Source of the DNA: JADGRF01 sp035274465
GTDB taxonomy: Bacteria; Myxococcota_A; Polyangia; Polyangiales; JAFGIB01
Direction: 5' to 3'
NCBI GenBank assembly: GCA_035274465.1
Contig: DATEOF010000358.1
Span: 1 to 64,000, forward strand
DNA length: 64,000 nucleotides
Part shown: in pieces, positions 8,807 through 16,538 of the stretch
How the letters are laid out: every line of letters begins with the position of its first letter
Position numbering within the stretch: position 1 is the stretch's first letter
Made by a program: the position numbers and the translations under genes
The notes under the pieces: generated by a model
Database searches by the model: none
The model's input: the letters and a program-made list of their open reading frames with translations, nothing else
What the model was told of the DNA's origin: nothing

Positions 8807-9224
8807 CACCCAGCGGTCGAGCACCTGCTCGCGCAGGGGCACCGCGTCAGTGCGTTCGTGCGGCGCGCCGACGCGGCGTTGCCGCGAGACGTGCACGTGA
8901 TCACGGGCGATGTGATGAACGCCGGCGCTGTCCCCGCGACCGTCTGAGCCTCGTCGACCGCATCTTCTTCGCGCTCGTGCTCAAACCCCAGATCGCCGAC
9001 ACCGAGCTCCAGGAAGCCGACGTGATCGCGAGCGGCCTGGACTGGGTCCTCGTGCAACCCGGCATCTCACCGACGCCAGTGAAGACTCCACCGCGTTCGC
9101 GTCGATCTCAGGCGACACGGGCAAGCTGAGCGTCTCGCGCCAGAGCGTCGGACGATTCCTGGCCGGGGCGGTGACCGACTCCGCCTGGATCGGCAAGTCG
9201 GTCGCGCTCTCCGGCGCTGCGTGA
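8807..9224 (+). pseudogene. Decayed NmrA-like NAD(P)-binding protein gene
   Basis: Three fragments in different frames add up to one NmrA/NAD(P)H-binding family protein. The first (8807-8947) reads HPAVEHLLAQGHRVSAFVRR and then DVHVITGDVMNAGAV, ending in TGA; this is the beta1-alphaA-beta2 and GD-x-x-D part of the Rossmann fold without its start and without an intact GxxGxxG. The second (from 8947) reads LVDRIFFALVLKPQIADTEL and then GLDWVLVQPGI, the late part of the family, so the middle (~70-90 codons) is missing. The third, one frame over, reads TDASEDSTAFASISGDTGKL to GRFLAGAVTDSAWIGKSVAL and ends at TGA 9222-9224. Lost start, internal deletion and frameshift mean it is not functional. 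Confidence 0.75.
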
Positions 9225-9252
9225 GAGCAGGGGGGTATACTCCCGCAGACCC

Positions 9253-10011
9253 ATGCCACTACGAGTCGTGAGCTGGAACGTCAATTCGCTGCGCGCGCGG
9301 CTGCCCCTGGTGCTGCGCTACCTCGACGAGCGGCGACCCGACGTGCTGTGCTTGCAAGAGACTCGCATCGCGGCTTCGCAGTTCCCGCGCGCGCCGTTCG
9401 AGGAGCGCGGATATGGCTGCGAGGCTGACGGCGAACGTTCGTATGCCGGCGTCGCCACCCTCAGCAGGTTGCCTGTCAGCGATGTGACGCGTGGGATCGA
9501 GTCCTCGCCCGAGCACACGGCTCGCCGGCTGCTGTGCCGGGTCGGGGATGTCTGGATAGACAACCTGTACGTGCCGACGCGCAAGGCGATCGGCAAGGTC
9601 GAGTTCCTGGATCGGCTGCGCGACGACTACCGTGCGCGCTTCGAGCTGGCGCGCGACGCCCTCGCGCTGTGCGGCGACTTCAACATCTGCTTCGATGCGC
9701 GCGACCTCGCGTCGCTGCGCTTGATCTCCGAGGCCGAGAGCTTCGGCCAGCGCGTCGAAGATCTGGCGTTCAGGCGCCTGGTCGAGATCGGCCTGGTGGA
9801 CTGCTTCCGCAAGCACCACACCGAGGGCGGAAGCTTCAGCTGGTTTCCACTCGCGCCATGGGCGCTCAAGAGAAACTATGGCATGCGCCTCGACTACGTA
9901 TTCGCCACAGCGCCGCTCTACCAGCGCTGCTCCGCCGCCGAGCACGACCGCGAGCCACGCCTCTGGCCGCGCCCCAGCGACCACCTGCCGGTCAGCGTGG
10001 AGTTCGAGTGA
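9253..10011 (+). CDS. xthA: Exodeoxyribonuclease III (AP endonuclease, EEP superfamily)
   Basis: 252 residues, near the normal 250-270. Motifs of the ExoIII branch are all visible: WNVNSLRARL near the N-terminus, LCLQETRI (catalytic Glu of the QETK-type motif, here QETR), the NLYVPTRKA strand in place of the usual NxYVPNG, the GDFNICFDARD motif, the MRLDYVFAT segment and the terminal PSDHLPV with the catalytic Asp-His. Such enzymes cut DNA 5' of abasic sites and have 3'-5' exonuclease activity in base-excision repair. ATG at 9253 is the natural start because it precedes the first beta strand (LRVVSWNVN). The gene is convergent with the hydrolase gene, with a strong hairpin between them. Confidence 0.93.
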   Translation: MPLRVVSWNVNSLRARLPLVLRYLDERRPDVLCLQETRIAASQFPRAPFEERGYGCEADGERSYAGVATLSRLPVSDVTRGIESSPEHTARRLLCRVGDVWIDNLYVPTRKAIGKVEFLDRLRDDYRARFELARDALALCGDFNICFDARDLASLRLISEAESFGQRVEDLAFRRLVEIGLVDCFRKHHTEGGSFSWFPLAPWALKRNYGMRLDYVFATAPLYQRCSAAEHDREPRLWPRPSDHLPVSVEFE

Positions 10012-10025
10012 GGACATCCAGCGCA

Positions 10026-10054
10026 TCTGCCCCCGCATGCTTCACGGGGGCAGA
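10026..10054. terminator. GC-rich hairpin between convergent genes
   Basis: Perfect 10-base arms TCTGCCCCCG (10026-10035) and CGGGGGCAGA (10045-10054) around a 9-base loop, placed in the 62-base gap between the convergent xthA and hydrolase genes. There is no strong T-tract on either side, so it is terminator-like rather than a textbook intrinsic terminator; position suggests bidirectional use. Confidence 0.6.
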
Positions 10055-10073
10055 ATACGCGGGATCAAGTCGC

Positions 10074-11135
10074 TCAGAACAGGCCGTTCTTCAGCGCTGA
10101 GAGCAGACCTGCGGGGTTCGAGATGTACATCGAGTGGACCGCGTCATCGGCGACGATCGGTCGATACAACGTGTTACCCGTGCTCGGCTTGCCCGTCAGG
10201 AAGGTGTAGAGCGCAGGTTGTTCCGTCGCGCGCACGAGCGCGTCCTGGCTGAACGAAAGCACGCTGAGAATCGTGCCATTCGCTGAAGCGAACGCGTTCT
10301 GACGGCACGCCGGGCGCGTATCGGGATTGCCGACCACACCCGTCAGCTCTACCGCCGTGGAGCTGGGCTCCGGCGAGGACCAGTCGTTCGCGACGAATAC
10401 TTCGACCGGCGGTACGTTCGCAGGAATTACACCGTCCGTGATACGCGTGAATCCGCCCGTGGAGCGCGCGAACTGAGGCGGCACGTCGAAGATCCGGCCC
10501 AGGACCGGATCGATCACTACGAACGGGCTCGGTGGCGCGCTCAAGTCGGTCGGCGTGTGCGTCCAGGCGACGTTGCGGTTGGGTACGGCAGCGATCAAGA
10601 TCGCGCCGATCACGCCCTTCTTCGCCAGGCTCGAGTTCGCAGCGAGCAAGGCCTCTTGCACGCCCTGAACGGCGAGACCGCCCATGCTGTGACCCATGAT
10701 GATCTGCGGCGCCAGGTTCGCGGCGCGCAGCTTGTCGATCGCCTGGATCACGACGCTGATGTTGTCCTCGATCAGCAGGTCGCCGTACGTCGTCGGCGCG
10801 GGCAGCGTCGGATTGCCGCTGCTGCCGTGCGCGACCAGGTCGATCGAGATGATGCGCTTGACGGCAAACTTCAACACCGAGTCCGCGTAGATCGCGTTCG
10901 CGAGCGGCTCGAACATCGTCGCGCGCTCGGTGAAGCCATGGACGGCGAGTATCGTCTTCACGCCGCGGTTGCCCGGGTTGTTGTAGATGCTGGCGTGAAT
11001 CGTGGCGGAGCCAGTTCCACGCAAGGCCACGGGGAAGGAAAAGTCGACCGGGGCAGCGTACGCGCGCTGCCCGTACAGCGCAGACAGCAACAGCACGGCG
11101 GCGAGCAATTTTGGAATTCGAACAGCTGTAAACAT
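10074..11135 (-). CDS. Secreted alpha/beta hydrolase
   Basis: 353 residues. A Sec signal peptide (VRIPKLLAAVLLLSALYGQ, cleavage after AYA near residue 27) targets it to the periplasm or outside. The hydrolase core follows: KTILAVHGFTERATMFEPLA (oxyanion-hole HG), SIDLVAHGSSGNP, the nucleophile elbow MGHSMGGLAVQG (G-x-S-x-G, Ser at about 151) and a late VADDAVHSMYI segment that can supply the catalytic His. A Shine-Dalgarno GGAGG lies six bases before the ATG. The substrate is unknown; lipase, esterase or polyester hydrolase are all possible. Two inverted repeats upstream (11178-11200, 11247-11261) may control it. Confidence 0.88.
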   Translation of the reverse strand: MFTAVRIPKLLAAVLLLSALYGQRAYAAPVDFSFPVALRGTGSATIHASIYNNPGNRGVKTILAVHGFTERATMFEPLANAIYADSVLKFAVKRIISIDLVAHGSSGNPTLPAPTTYGDLLIEDNISVVIQAIDKLRAANLAPQIIMGHSMGGLAVQGVQEALLAANSSLAKKGVIGAILIAAVPNRNVAWTHTPTDLSAPPSPFVVIDPVLGRIFDVPPQFARSTGGFTRITDGVIPANVPPVEVFVANDWSSPEPSSTAVELTGVVGNPDTRPACRQNAFASANGTILSVLSFSQDALVRATEQPALYTFLTGKPSTGNTLYRPIVADDAVHSMYISNPAGLLSALKNGLF

Positions 11136-11177
11136 CCCCTGCCTCCAACGTTTGGTGAAACGAACCGACTACGAAGA

Positions 11178-11200
11178 GAGCGTGCATGGCTAGCACGCTC
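11178..11200. promoter_or_regulatory. Inverted repeat upstream of secreted hydrolase
   Basis: Eight-base arms GAGCGTGC (11178-11185) and GCACGCTC (11193-11200) with a seven-base spacer, 42 bases upstream of the hydrolase ATG. Size and symmetry fit a repressor site or a leader hairpin; no cognate regulator gene is adjacent. Confidence 0.4.
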
Positions 11201-11246
11201 GAAACAAATCGAGCAACAGTTCGCAACGTCGGACGCACAATAGTCA

Positions 11247-11261
11247 AACAGTCAGACTGTT
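11247..11261. promoter_or_regulatory. 15-base palindrome AACAGTC-A-GACTGTT
   Basis: A perfect palindrome with seven-base arms around a single A, between the hydrolase start (11135) and the thioredoxin stop (11298), about 110 bases upstream of the hydrolase. It resembles a homodimeric regulator site, and the local sequence is AT-richer than its surroundings. Confidence 0.4.
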
Positions 11262-11297
11262 AACTTGGACGGACATCGCTGCTGTCCGGACAGCGAA

Positions 11298-11825
11298 TTA
11301 CAGTCCGGCAAACCACATGCGAGCACGCAAGCCGAGCTCGGTCGTATAGCCGACCTCGCAGAACTGAATCTCGCCGCTCTCGTTCAGCACGAGTGTCGTC
11401 GGATACGCGTGGATCCCATAGCGCTTGGCGAGCGCGCCGGGAGCATCGACCACGACGGGCGGCACCACGCCGTGTTGCTGCACGAAGCTGCTCACCTGAT
11501 CCGCGCTGCCCGAACGACTCGCGACACTCAACACCGGAAGCTCGCGCGCGATCGAATCGATCGACGACTGCTCCGCACGACACACGCCGCACCACGTCGC
11601 CCAGAAGTGCAACAGTACGGGTCGCCCTCGATAGTCGTCGAGTGAAAGCTGCCAGCCATCGAGCCCGATGCCGGAGAGCGCGGGAGCTGCGCCGCGGGGC
11701 AAGTCGCGCTGCTGATAGGCGCGAATGGCGAAGACCGCGACCGCGAGCAACGCGAGGTCGCGAAGCCATCTCCAGCTCTTCAGGCCTCCAACGCGCATCG
11801 GTGTGTGTAGCTCGACGGGCAGCAT
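11298..11825 (-). CDS. Membrane-anchored thioredoxin-like disulfide oxidoreductase (TlpA/ScsD type)
   Basis: 175 residues from ATG 11825 (MLPVEL); a downstream ATG at 11798 (MRVGGL) is an alternative. A single N-terminal membrane helix (WLRDLALLAVAVFAIRAY) anchors a periplasmic thioredoxin fold: GWQLSLDDYRGRPVLLHFWA strand, the redox-active WCGVC motif, the cis-Pro strand YGIHAYPTTLVLNESGEI. The WCxxC and length match TlpA/ScsD/DsbE-like proteins that reduce or oxidise disulfides in exported proteins. It is divergent from a lipoprotein gene whose product contains about two dozen cysteines, a plausible but unproven client. The longer frame from 11978 would run into that neighbour and lacks a good signal. 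Confidence 0.87.
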   Translation of the reverse strand: MLPVELHTPMRVGGLKSWRWLRDLALLAVAVFAIRAYQQRDLPRGAAPALSGIGLDGWQLSLDDYRGRPVLLHFWATWCGVCRAEQSSIDSIARELPVLSVASRSGSADQVSSFVQQHGVVPPVVVDAPGALAKRYGIHAYPTTLVLNESGEIQFCEVGYTTELGLRARMWFAGL

Positions 11826-11950
11826 GGCGCTACCCGGGACTCGTTGACCGGAAATCGGAATCGTCGAGCGTGCGCGTGTTGTCACCTGGGCAAGCTGGCG
11901 GTGTTGGGATGCGTGAGTAGTGTGCGCAGACCTTACGCAGGAGCGCGCTC

Positions 11951-13486
11951 GTGATGAGAGGCTTGGGCATTGCTTCACTGTCCATCGTGCTATTCGCCAT
12001 GGGCTGCAGCGCCAAGGTGCCTCCTGCGGGCGGCGTCACGCTGGCATTGATGTCTCCGGGCGGCACGGCGGTCACCGACGTCGAGTACACGCTGCGCGGG
12101 CCGAGCGGCTACCGCAAGAGGGGCACGTTCTCGGTCGCAGGCCCGGGTACCAGCTTCGAGCATTCTCTGACCGGCATACCAGCCGGCAACGGCTACCAAG
12201 TCGAGCTCGGCGCGTCGACCGACGACGGCCGACCCTGTCGCGGCCGCTCGGCCACGTTCAGCGTGCTGCGCAGCCAGAGCGTGCGCGTCGAGGTGACGCT
12301 CAGCTGCGAAGGCCAGGACCGCGCGGGCAGCGTGGTCGTCAACGGTGGGTACAACACGTGTCCGGTCGCAGAGTTCGCGGAGGCGGAACCCACGAGTGCG
12401 CCGATGGACGGTACGGTCGAGCTGAACGGCGGCGGTAGCGATGAAGACAGTGGACCGGAACCGCTCCAGTACTACTGGTACACGCTGAGTGGGATCGGGC
12501 AGATCGCGGACCGCAACGCGCCCAACACCACGTTCCGTTGCACAGCCTCCGGGTTTGCCACGATCGCGCTGACTGTGTCCGACGGCGACACGCAGTGCAG
12601 CGGAAACAACACGACGACCCTCAGAGTGACGTGCGGGAGCCCGGTGCAGACCGACTGTGACCAGTGCACGAGTCCGACCGGTACCTGCGCTCAGCGACTC
12701 TCTGAATGTTACAACATGCCTGGCCAGGTCAACGGCACGCCGAAGTCTCAGCTGTGCCGCAACGTGCTGGACTGCATGAGGACAACAGGCTGTGCGACCG
12801 ACAGTTCGACGGACTCGCCCTCGGACTGCTTCTGCGGACTGGACGTCGACGTCGGCGTGTGCGCGAACACGCCGCTCAGTCAACTCACGGGCGAGTGCAG
12901 AGACCTGATCGCTGCAGCTGCCGAGGCGACCAATCCGCTCGACGTGTCCATCCGAATGGGTGATCCGACCTACGCCGTGGGCCTGGCGATGCGCGCGCTG
13001 CAGTGCCAGATGCGCTTCTGCCAGAATTGCCCCATCGACGACGTGGTCCCGCCAGACCCACCGGCGATCGAGCCTGGCTCAGGCACGAGTGCAACCGAGT
13101 GCCAGGCCTGCGAACAAGCGAACTCTACTTGTGCTCAGCGCGCGATGGACTGTGAGAGCCTCGCCGGGCAGATCGGGGGCGTATCGAAAGCCCAGCTCTG
13201 CCGCGATGTCGTCTCGTGCGTCCGCAGCACGCACTGCACATCGGACAGTCAGACCGACTCGCCGTCCGATTGCCTGTGCGGCCTGAATGTGGACGTCGGC
13301 GAGTGCTCGACGAAGCAGCTCTCGCAGCTGACCGGCGAGTGTAAGGACGTCATCGCCCAAGCCGCCGAGACCCACAGCGTCCTCGATATCACCACGCGCC
13401 TGGGCGATCCAGAGTACGCCGTGGGACGCGCGATGCGATTGATCCAGTGTGATCAGAGGTTTTGCGCGCTCGCCTGCGGTTTCTAG
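11951..13486 (+). CDS. Lipoprotein with PKD-like domain and two tandem Cys-rich repeats
   Basis: 511 residues. The lipoprotein signal is IVLFAMGCS (lipobox Cys at about 19). An Ig/PKD-like region follows, including CPVAEFAEAEPTSAPMDGTV and ATIALTVSDGDTQC. Two cysteine-rich repeats of about 120 residues come next, beginning near Cys236 and Cys384. They share CAQR, an LCR-(N/D)-V block, TDSPSDC-(F/L)-CGL-(N/D)-VDVG, SQLTGEC and a GDP-x-YAVG-x-AMR segment, and both end in a C-x-x-RFC element. The duplication is obvious by eye. The repeat does not match a family I can name. It is likely an outer-membrane or surface lipoprotein whose disulfides could be handled by the divergent thioredoxin gene. 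Two start codons (11951, 11954) are equivalent. Confidence 0.88.
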   Translation: MMRGLGIASLSIVLFAMGCSAKVPPAGGVTLALMSPGGTAVTDVEYTLRGPSGYRKRGTFSVAGPGTSFEHSLTGIPAGNGYQVELGASTDDGRPCRGRSATFSVLRSQSVRVEVTLSCEGQDRAGSVVVNGGYNTCPVAEFAEAEPTSAPMDGTVELNGGGSDEDSGPEPLQYYWYTLSGIGQIADRNAPNTTFRCTASGFATIALTVSDGDTQCSGNNTTTLRVTCGSPVQTDCDQCTSPTGTCAQRLSECYNMPGQVNGTPKSQLCRNVLDCMRTTGCATDSSTDSPSDCFCGLDVDVGVCANTPLSQLTGECRDLIAAAAEATNPLDVSIRMGDPTYAVGLAMRALQCQMRFCQNCPIDDVVPPDPPAIEPGSGTSATECQACEQANSTCAQRAMDCESLAGQIGGVSKAQLCRDVVSCVRSTHCTSDSQTDSPSDCLCGLNVDVGECSTKQLSQLTGECKDVIAQAAETHSVLDITTRLGDPEYAVGRAMRLIQCDQRFCALACGF

Positions 13487-14079
13487 GTGAGCCGCGCAAA
13501 ACGGCGCACCCTCCACGCCGAGTGCATCAGGACCGTGCGTACCATACGGAGCGCGCTCGTGCGTATCGACGGTGGTCGTTCGCGTCTTTGCGGCGCTCGC
13601 ACCTCCGCTTGCGGGCCGCGCTGACTCGGCTCGCTCTCCTCATCCTCCCGATCGAGCAGCGAGACTTCGCGCACGCCCGGCTCGTTCTCGACCTCGTCGC
13701 TCGGCGGTGGGGGCGGCGGCTCGCGCAGCTGGTCGGCCGCGCCCTGCGTCCTCGTCTCCAGATCGACCGTCTGCTCCCAGATCGGATTGCCGGCCACGAA
13801 GTTCGAGCTCACCAGCGGCTGATCGTGCGCCGGACTCTCGAACAAGCTGACGGCGGTCCAACCTCGTTCGGGATCGAAGTCGCCCTGCTCGACCGCGTCG
13901 CTCAAGAACCGCGCACCGAGGTCCTCCGGATCCACGGAGAGCTCCGGTTCGGCGCTCGCCTCCAGCGCGAGCTCATCGGAAATCAGGCGAGGCTGCGCGC
14001 TGATCTCCGGGTCGAGACCTTCCGCACGGCGCACGGGGCCACGCTGCGGACGAGGCATGTGTTGATCGTGCTTGGACAT
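13483..14079 (-). CDS. Acidic hypothetical protein
   Basis: 198 residues, no recognised family. Low-complexity and charged, with no signal peptide or membrane helix: an N-terminal basic MSKHDQHMPRPQRGPVRR segment, an acidic centre (SVDPEDLGARFLSDAVEQGD), a Pro run (PPPPPPS) and a basic C-terminus. The DLGARFLSDAVEQ piece looks like a genuine helix. It competes with a long open frame on the other strand (13462-14751); I prefer this one because its stop is tail-to-tail with the upstream lipoprotein (the palindromic CTAG at 13483-13486 serves both stops) and because its composition is protein-like. It could still be spurious. Confidence 0.5.
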   Translation of the reverse strand: MSKHDQHMPRPQRGPVRRAEGLDPEISAQPRLISDELALEASAEPELSVDPEDLGARFLSDAVEQGDFDPERGWTAVSLFESPAHDQPLVSSNFVAGNPIWEQTVDLETRTQGAADQLREPPPPPPSDEVENEPGVREVSLLDREDEESEPSQRGPQAEVRAPQRRERPPSIRTSALRMVRTVLMHSAWRVRRFARLT

Positions 14080-14184
14080 GCCAGGCGTCCATGCAAAAGA
14101 CGCGCGCGGCGCGATCCGCTGAAATCCTGCGGCTTCGCCCGAGCTCGCGCAGACACAAACGCCCAGGGCGTCAGAAATGCACCA

Positions 14185-15252
14185 CTACGGCGTGAGCGCG
14201 AAGCAATAGAAGCCGCCGTAGCCACCGAGCGCGCCGACCGTGCCCTGCGGTCCACCTTCGGCGCCGGGCGGCGTGGAACCGGGAGCACATCCGCCTTCGT
14301 TCAAGGTGGAGATCCAGTGCGTGAGCTGGGCGCGCGGCCACGTCACGCCGCAGCGTGGTTTACCGCCTTCCTTCACCGCACTCGTCCAGTCTTGGCAGGT
14401 GGACATGAGGCCCTTTGCATCGAGCTTGCCCGCTGTGTCGCTGCCGGTGAGCACGTTGTGATTGTCGATGATGCCGGTGCCGGGGTTGTGGTTCGGCACG
14501 CCCTCCTCGTTCGGAAGGTCATCGACGATCAGCGGGTCCGCACCTTGCGGGCGCGTGCTCATCAAGCCCGCTTTGTTCGTTGCGAACATGCGGCCGAGCC
14601 GGTCGTACCAGGGGCCCTCGCCGATGCGATCGATCGCGTGGACCGGCATGCCGTCCGGACCCTTGGTCACGCTGAGGAACGCGCGCCAGGTCTTGCCGTT
14701 GCCCGGCGCAGTGGTCTCGGCGAGCCGGCGGCAGATCTCGTCCGCACCTGAGAGCCCGTCCGCCTTGTCCAACTTCAGGTTTCCACCGAAGCCATTCGGG
14801 TTGCCGGCGAGCTTCGCGAGACCGGCCTGACTCGTGACGAAGAAGCTGAACCGCATGCCGGTGCCGGTCCCGGGACCCGCGCCGCTCATGCCAGCGGAGC
14901 TCATCCCGGCGGTCCCAGCCGTACCGCGACCCGACACACCAGCCATCGGAACGCCGACCATGCCGGAGGAACCAGCGTTGCTACCTGCGCGGCTTCCCGA
15001 GCCAGCCGCGGTCATAGCGCTGCCAGCCGCGTTGCTCATGCCGCTGCCAGCGGCATTGCTCATACCGCCGCCGCCAGCAGCACCGCGCGTCGGAGCCGGC
15101 GCATTGCCTGCAGTCAACTCGTGACCGTCATGCTCCGCGCTTCCGCCGCACCCGAGCACTCCGAGCGTTAGCCAGGCCCGAGCAATGCTGTGAGCACGCC
15201 TGAAGTTTGGGACTCGCGACCTCGACACTGTCACGTGCACATCATCCAACAT
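14185..15252 (-). CDS. Lipoprotein with Gly/Ser/Ala linker and lectin-like C-terminal domain
   Basis: 355 residues from ATG 15252; the frame extends to 15345 but that adds an implausible tail before the signal. The signal AWLTLGVLGCGG holds a lipobox Cys. A ~100-residue linker of Gly, Ser, Ala, Met and Thr follows, containing a short tandem duplication (SNAAGSGM / SNAAGSAM). The C-terminal ~200 residues begin RFSFFVTSQAGLAKLAGN and include GLSGADEICRRLAE and GKTWRAFLSVT, then a WYDRLGRMFATN region and a final Cys-containing block. This is the arrangement of the DUF1554/collagen-NC10-endostatin-like (C-type-lectin fold) domains common on myxobacterial lipoproteins. Ligand unknown. Confidence 0.8.
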   Translation of the reverse strand: MLDDVHVTVSRSRVPNFRRAHSIARAWLTLGVLGCGGSAEHDGHELTAGNAPAPTRGAAGGGGMSNAAGSGMSNAAGSAMTAAGSGSRAGSNAGSSGMVGVPMAGVSGRGTAGTAGMSSAGMSGAGPGTGTGMRFSFFVTSQAGLAKLAGNPNGFGGNLKLDKADGLSGADEICRRLAETTAPGNGKTWRAFLSVTKGPDGMPVHAIDRIGEGPWYDRLGRMFATNKAGLMSTRPQGADPLIVDDLPNEEGVPNHNPGTGIIDNHNVLTGSDTAGKLDAKGLMSTCQDWTSAVKEGGKPRCGVTWPRAQLTHWISTLNEGGCAPGSTPPGAEGGPQGTVGALGGYGGFYCFALTP

Positions 15253-15366
15253 CCGATCGCCTTTAGCATGGGACCTGACGACTTTGCACGCAGCTCGTGC
15301 ATGGGATCCCGGGCGGCCAGACGCTTTCTGCTTGATGTCCTGCAAGATCTTTCCTAACTACCGGCG

Positions 15367-16395
15367 ATGCACCGATCCCCGCGGACCTGGTTCAACATCC
15401 TGCAGCTGTCGGCGACTTTGATCGGGTGTGCCGAGGCTGCGACTCCAGCAGCTGACGGCGGCGGGTCGGGCCAGCGAGCCATGGAGCTGGGTAGTGCTGG
15501 GACGGCCGAGTCAACTGGCGGCGAGGCGCACACCGGCGCGAAGCTGACCGGCACATTCACGCTGCACTTCAACCCACCCGTGGAAGCCAAGAGCGGAACA
15601 CCGGCCCGACCGGCGCAGAGCTCGTTCATCGGCTCCGCGAACGACGGCCCGATGCCGGCCGCGAACACCTGGATCAAGGAGCTGGACGCCAATGGCTGCA
15701 CGCTCTACACGCCAAAGGCACCGTTCTGCGATCCCGGATGCGGCGTGAGCGCGGTCTGCGTGAGCGATGACCAGTGCGTCCCGCACCCAACCTCGCAAAC
15801 GCTCGGCACGATTCACCTCGGCGGCGTCGGCGAGAGCGAGATCAGCATGACGCCGATCGCGAACAAGTATCAGCCGGGGTCCGGTACGATACTGCCGTTT
15901 CCGCCATGCGCCGAGGGCAAGGAAGTTCAGTTGCGCGTCGAGGGCGGCACGTACTCGGCGTTCACGCTCGCGGCGACGTGCATCAGCGAGCTGAAGTTCG
16001 ACGGCCCGGTGAAGATCACGCGCGGTCAGCCGATGAAGCTTCACTGGAGCGCACCGGGCAACGCCGACCTCGCTCGGATTCAAGTCCACGTCGACATCAG
16101 CCACCACGGTGGGGCTCGCGGCAAGATCGACTGCGACCTCAAAGACACCGGATCATTCGACGTCCCGGCAGCGCTGGTCGACAAGCTCGTGGAGCTCGGC
16201 GTCTCCGGCTTCCCGACTGTGGTCCTCGCGCGCGTATCGGCGGGCGGCGTGAAGAGCGGCGAACAGAATCAGGTGAAGCTGGTCGTGCAGGAAAGTATCG
16301 AGCGGGAGATCGAGATCGATGGTCTGGTGTCGTGCACCGAGGACAGCGACTGTCCGGCACCGAAGACGTGTCAGATCGATCTGCAGTGCAATTAG
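15367..16395 (+). CDS. Cys-containing lipoprotein of unknown function
   Basis: 342 residues. The signal LQLSATLIGCAEA carries a lipobox Cys near residue 21. After a short Gly/Ala linker the mature part includes a Cys cluster (APFCDPGCGVSAVCVSDDQC, about 121-140), a beta-rich central region (EVQLRVEGGTYSAFTLAATC, then a WSAPGNADLARIQVHVDI strand) and a terminal CTEDSDCPAPKTC motif of the type that ends many myxobacterial lipoproteins. No enzyme motif is visible. It is divergent from the lectin-like lipoprotein gene (115-base intergenic) and upstream of another lipoprotein. Confidence 0.82.
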   Translation: MHRSPRTWFNILQLSATLIGCAEAATPAADGGGSGQRAMELGSAGTAESTGGEAHTGAKLTGTFTLHFNPPVEAKSGTPARPAQSSFIGSANDGPMPAANTWIKELDANGCTLYTPKAPFCDPGCGVSAVCVSDDQCVPHPTSQTLGTIHLGGVGESEISMTPIANKYQPGSGTILPFPPCAEGKEVQLRVEGGTYSAFTLAATCISELKFDGPVKITRGQPMKLHWSAPGNADLARIQVHVDISHHGGARGKIDCDLKDTGSFDVPAALVDKLVELGVSGFPTVVLARVSAGGVKSGEQNQVKLVVQESIEREIEIDGLVSCTEDSDCPAPKTCQIDLQCN

Positions 16396-16406
16396 CCACA
16401 ACGCTG

Positions 16407-16438
16407 GCGTGTCGAGAGATCACACCGGCGTGACACGC
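16407..16438. terminator. Weak hairpin after lipoprotein gene
   Basis: Arms GCGTGTC (16407-16413) and GACACGC (16432-16438) with an 18-base loop, 11 bases after the stop of the preceding gene. No T-tract follows; a terminator role is only positional. Confidence 0.3.
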
Positions 16439-16538
16439 GTTAGCTTTTCAGGACCGCTCTTGCCTCAGGCGGGCAAAGTGGCGTGGACCCTCGCCGCTCG
16501 AGTGGCTTTCGTGCGCGAAGGGAGTACGGAACCACGTC

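Noticed and set aside
13462..14751. A 429-codon plus-strand frame
   Set aside because: It overlaps two minus-strand genes with better features and its product is Arg-rich without motifs.
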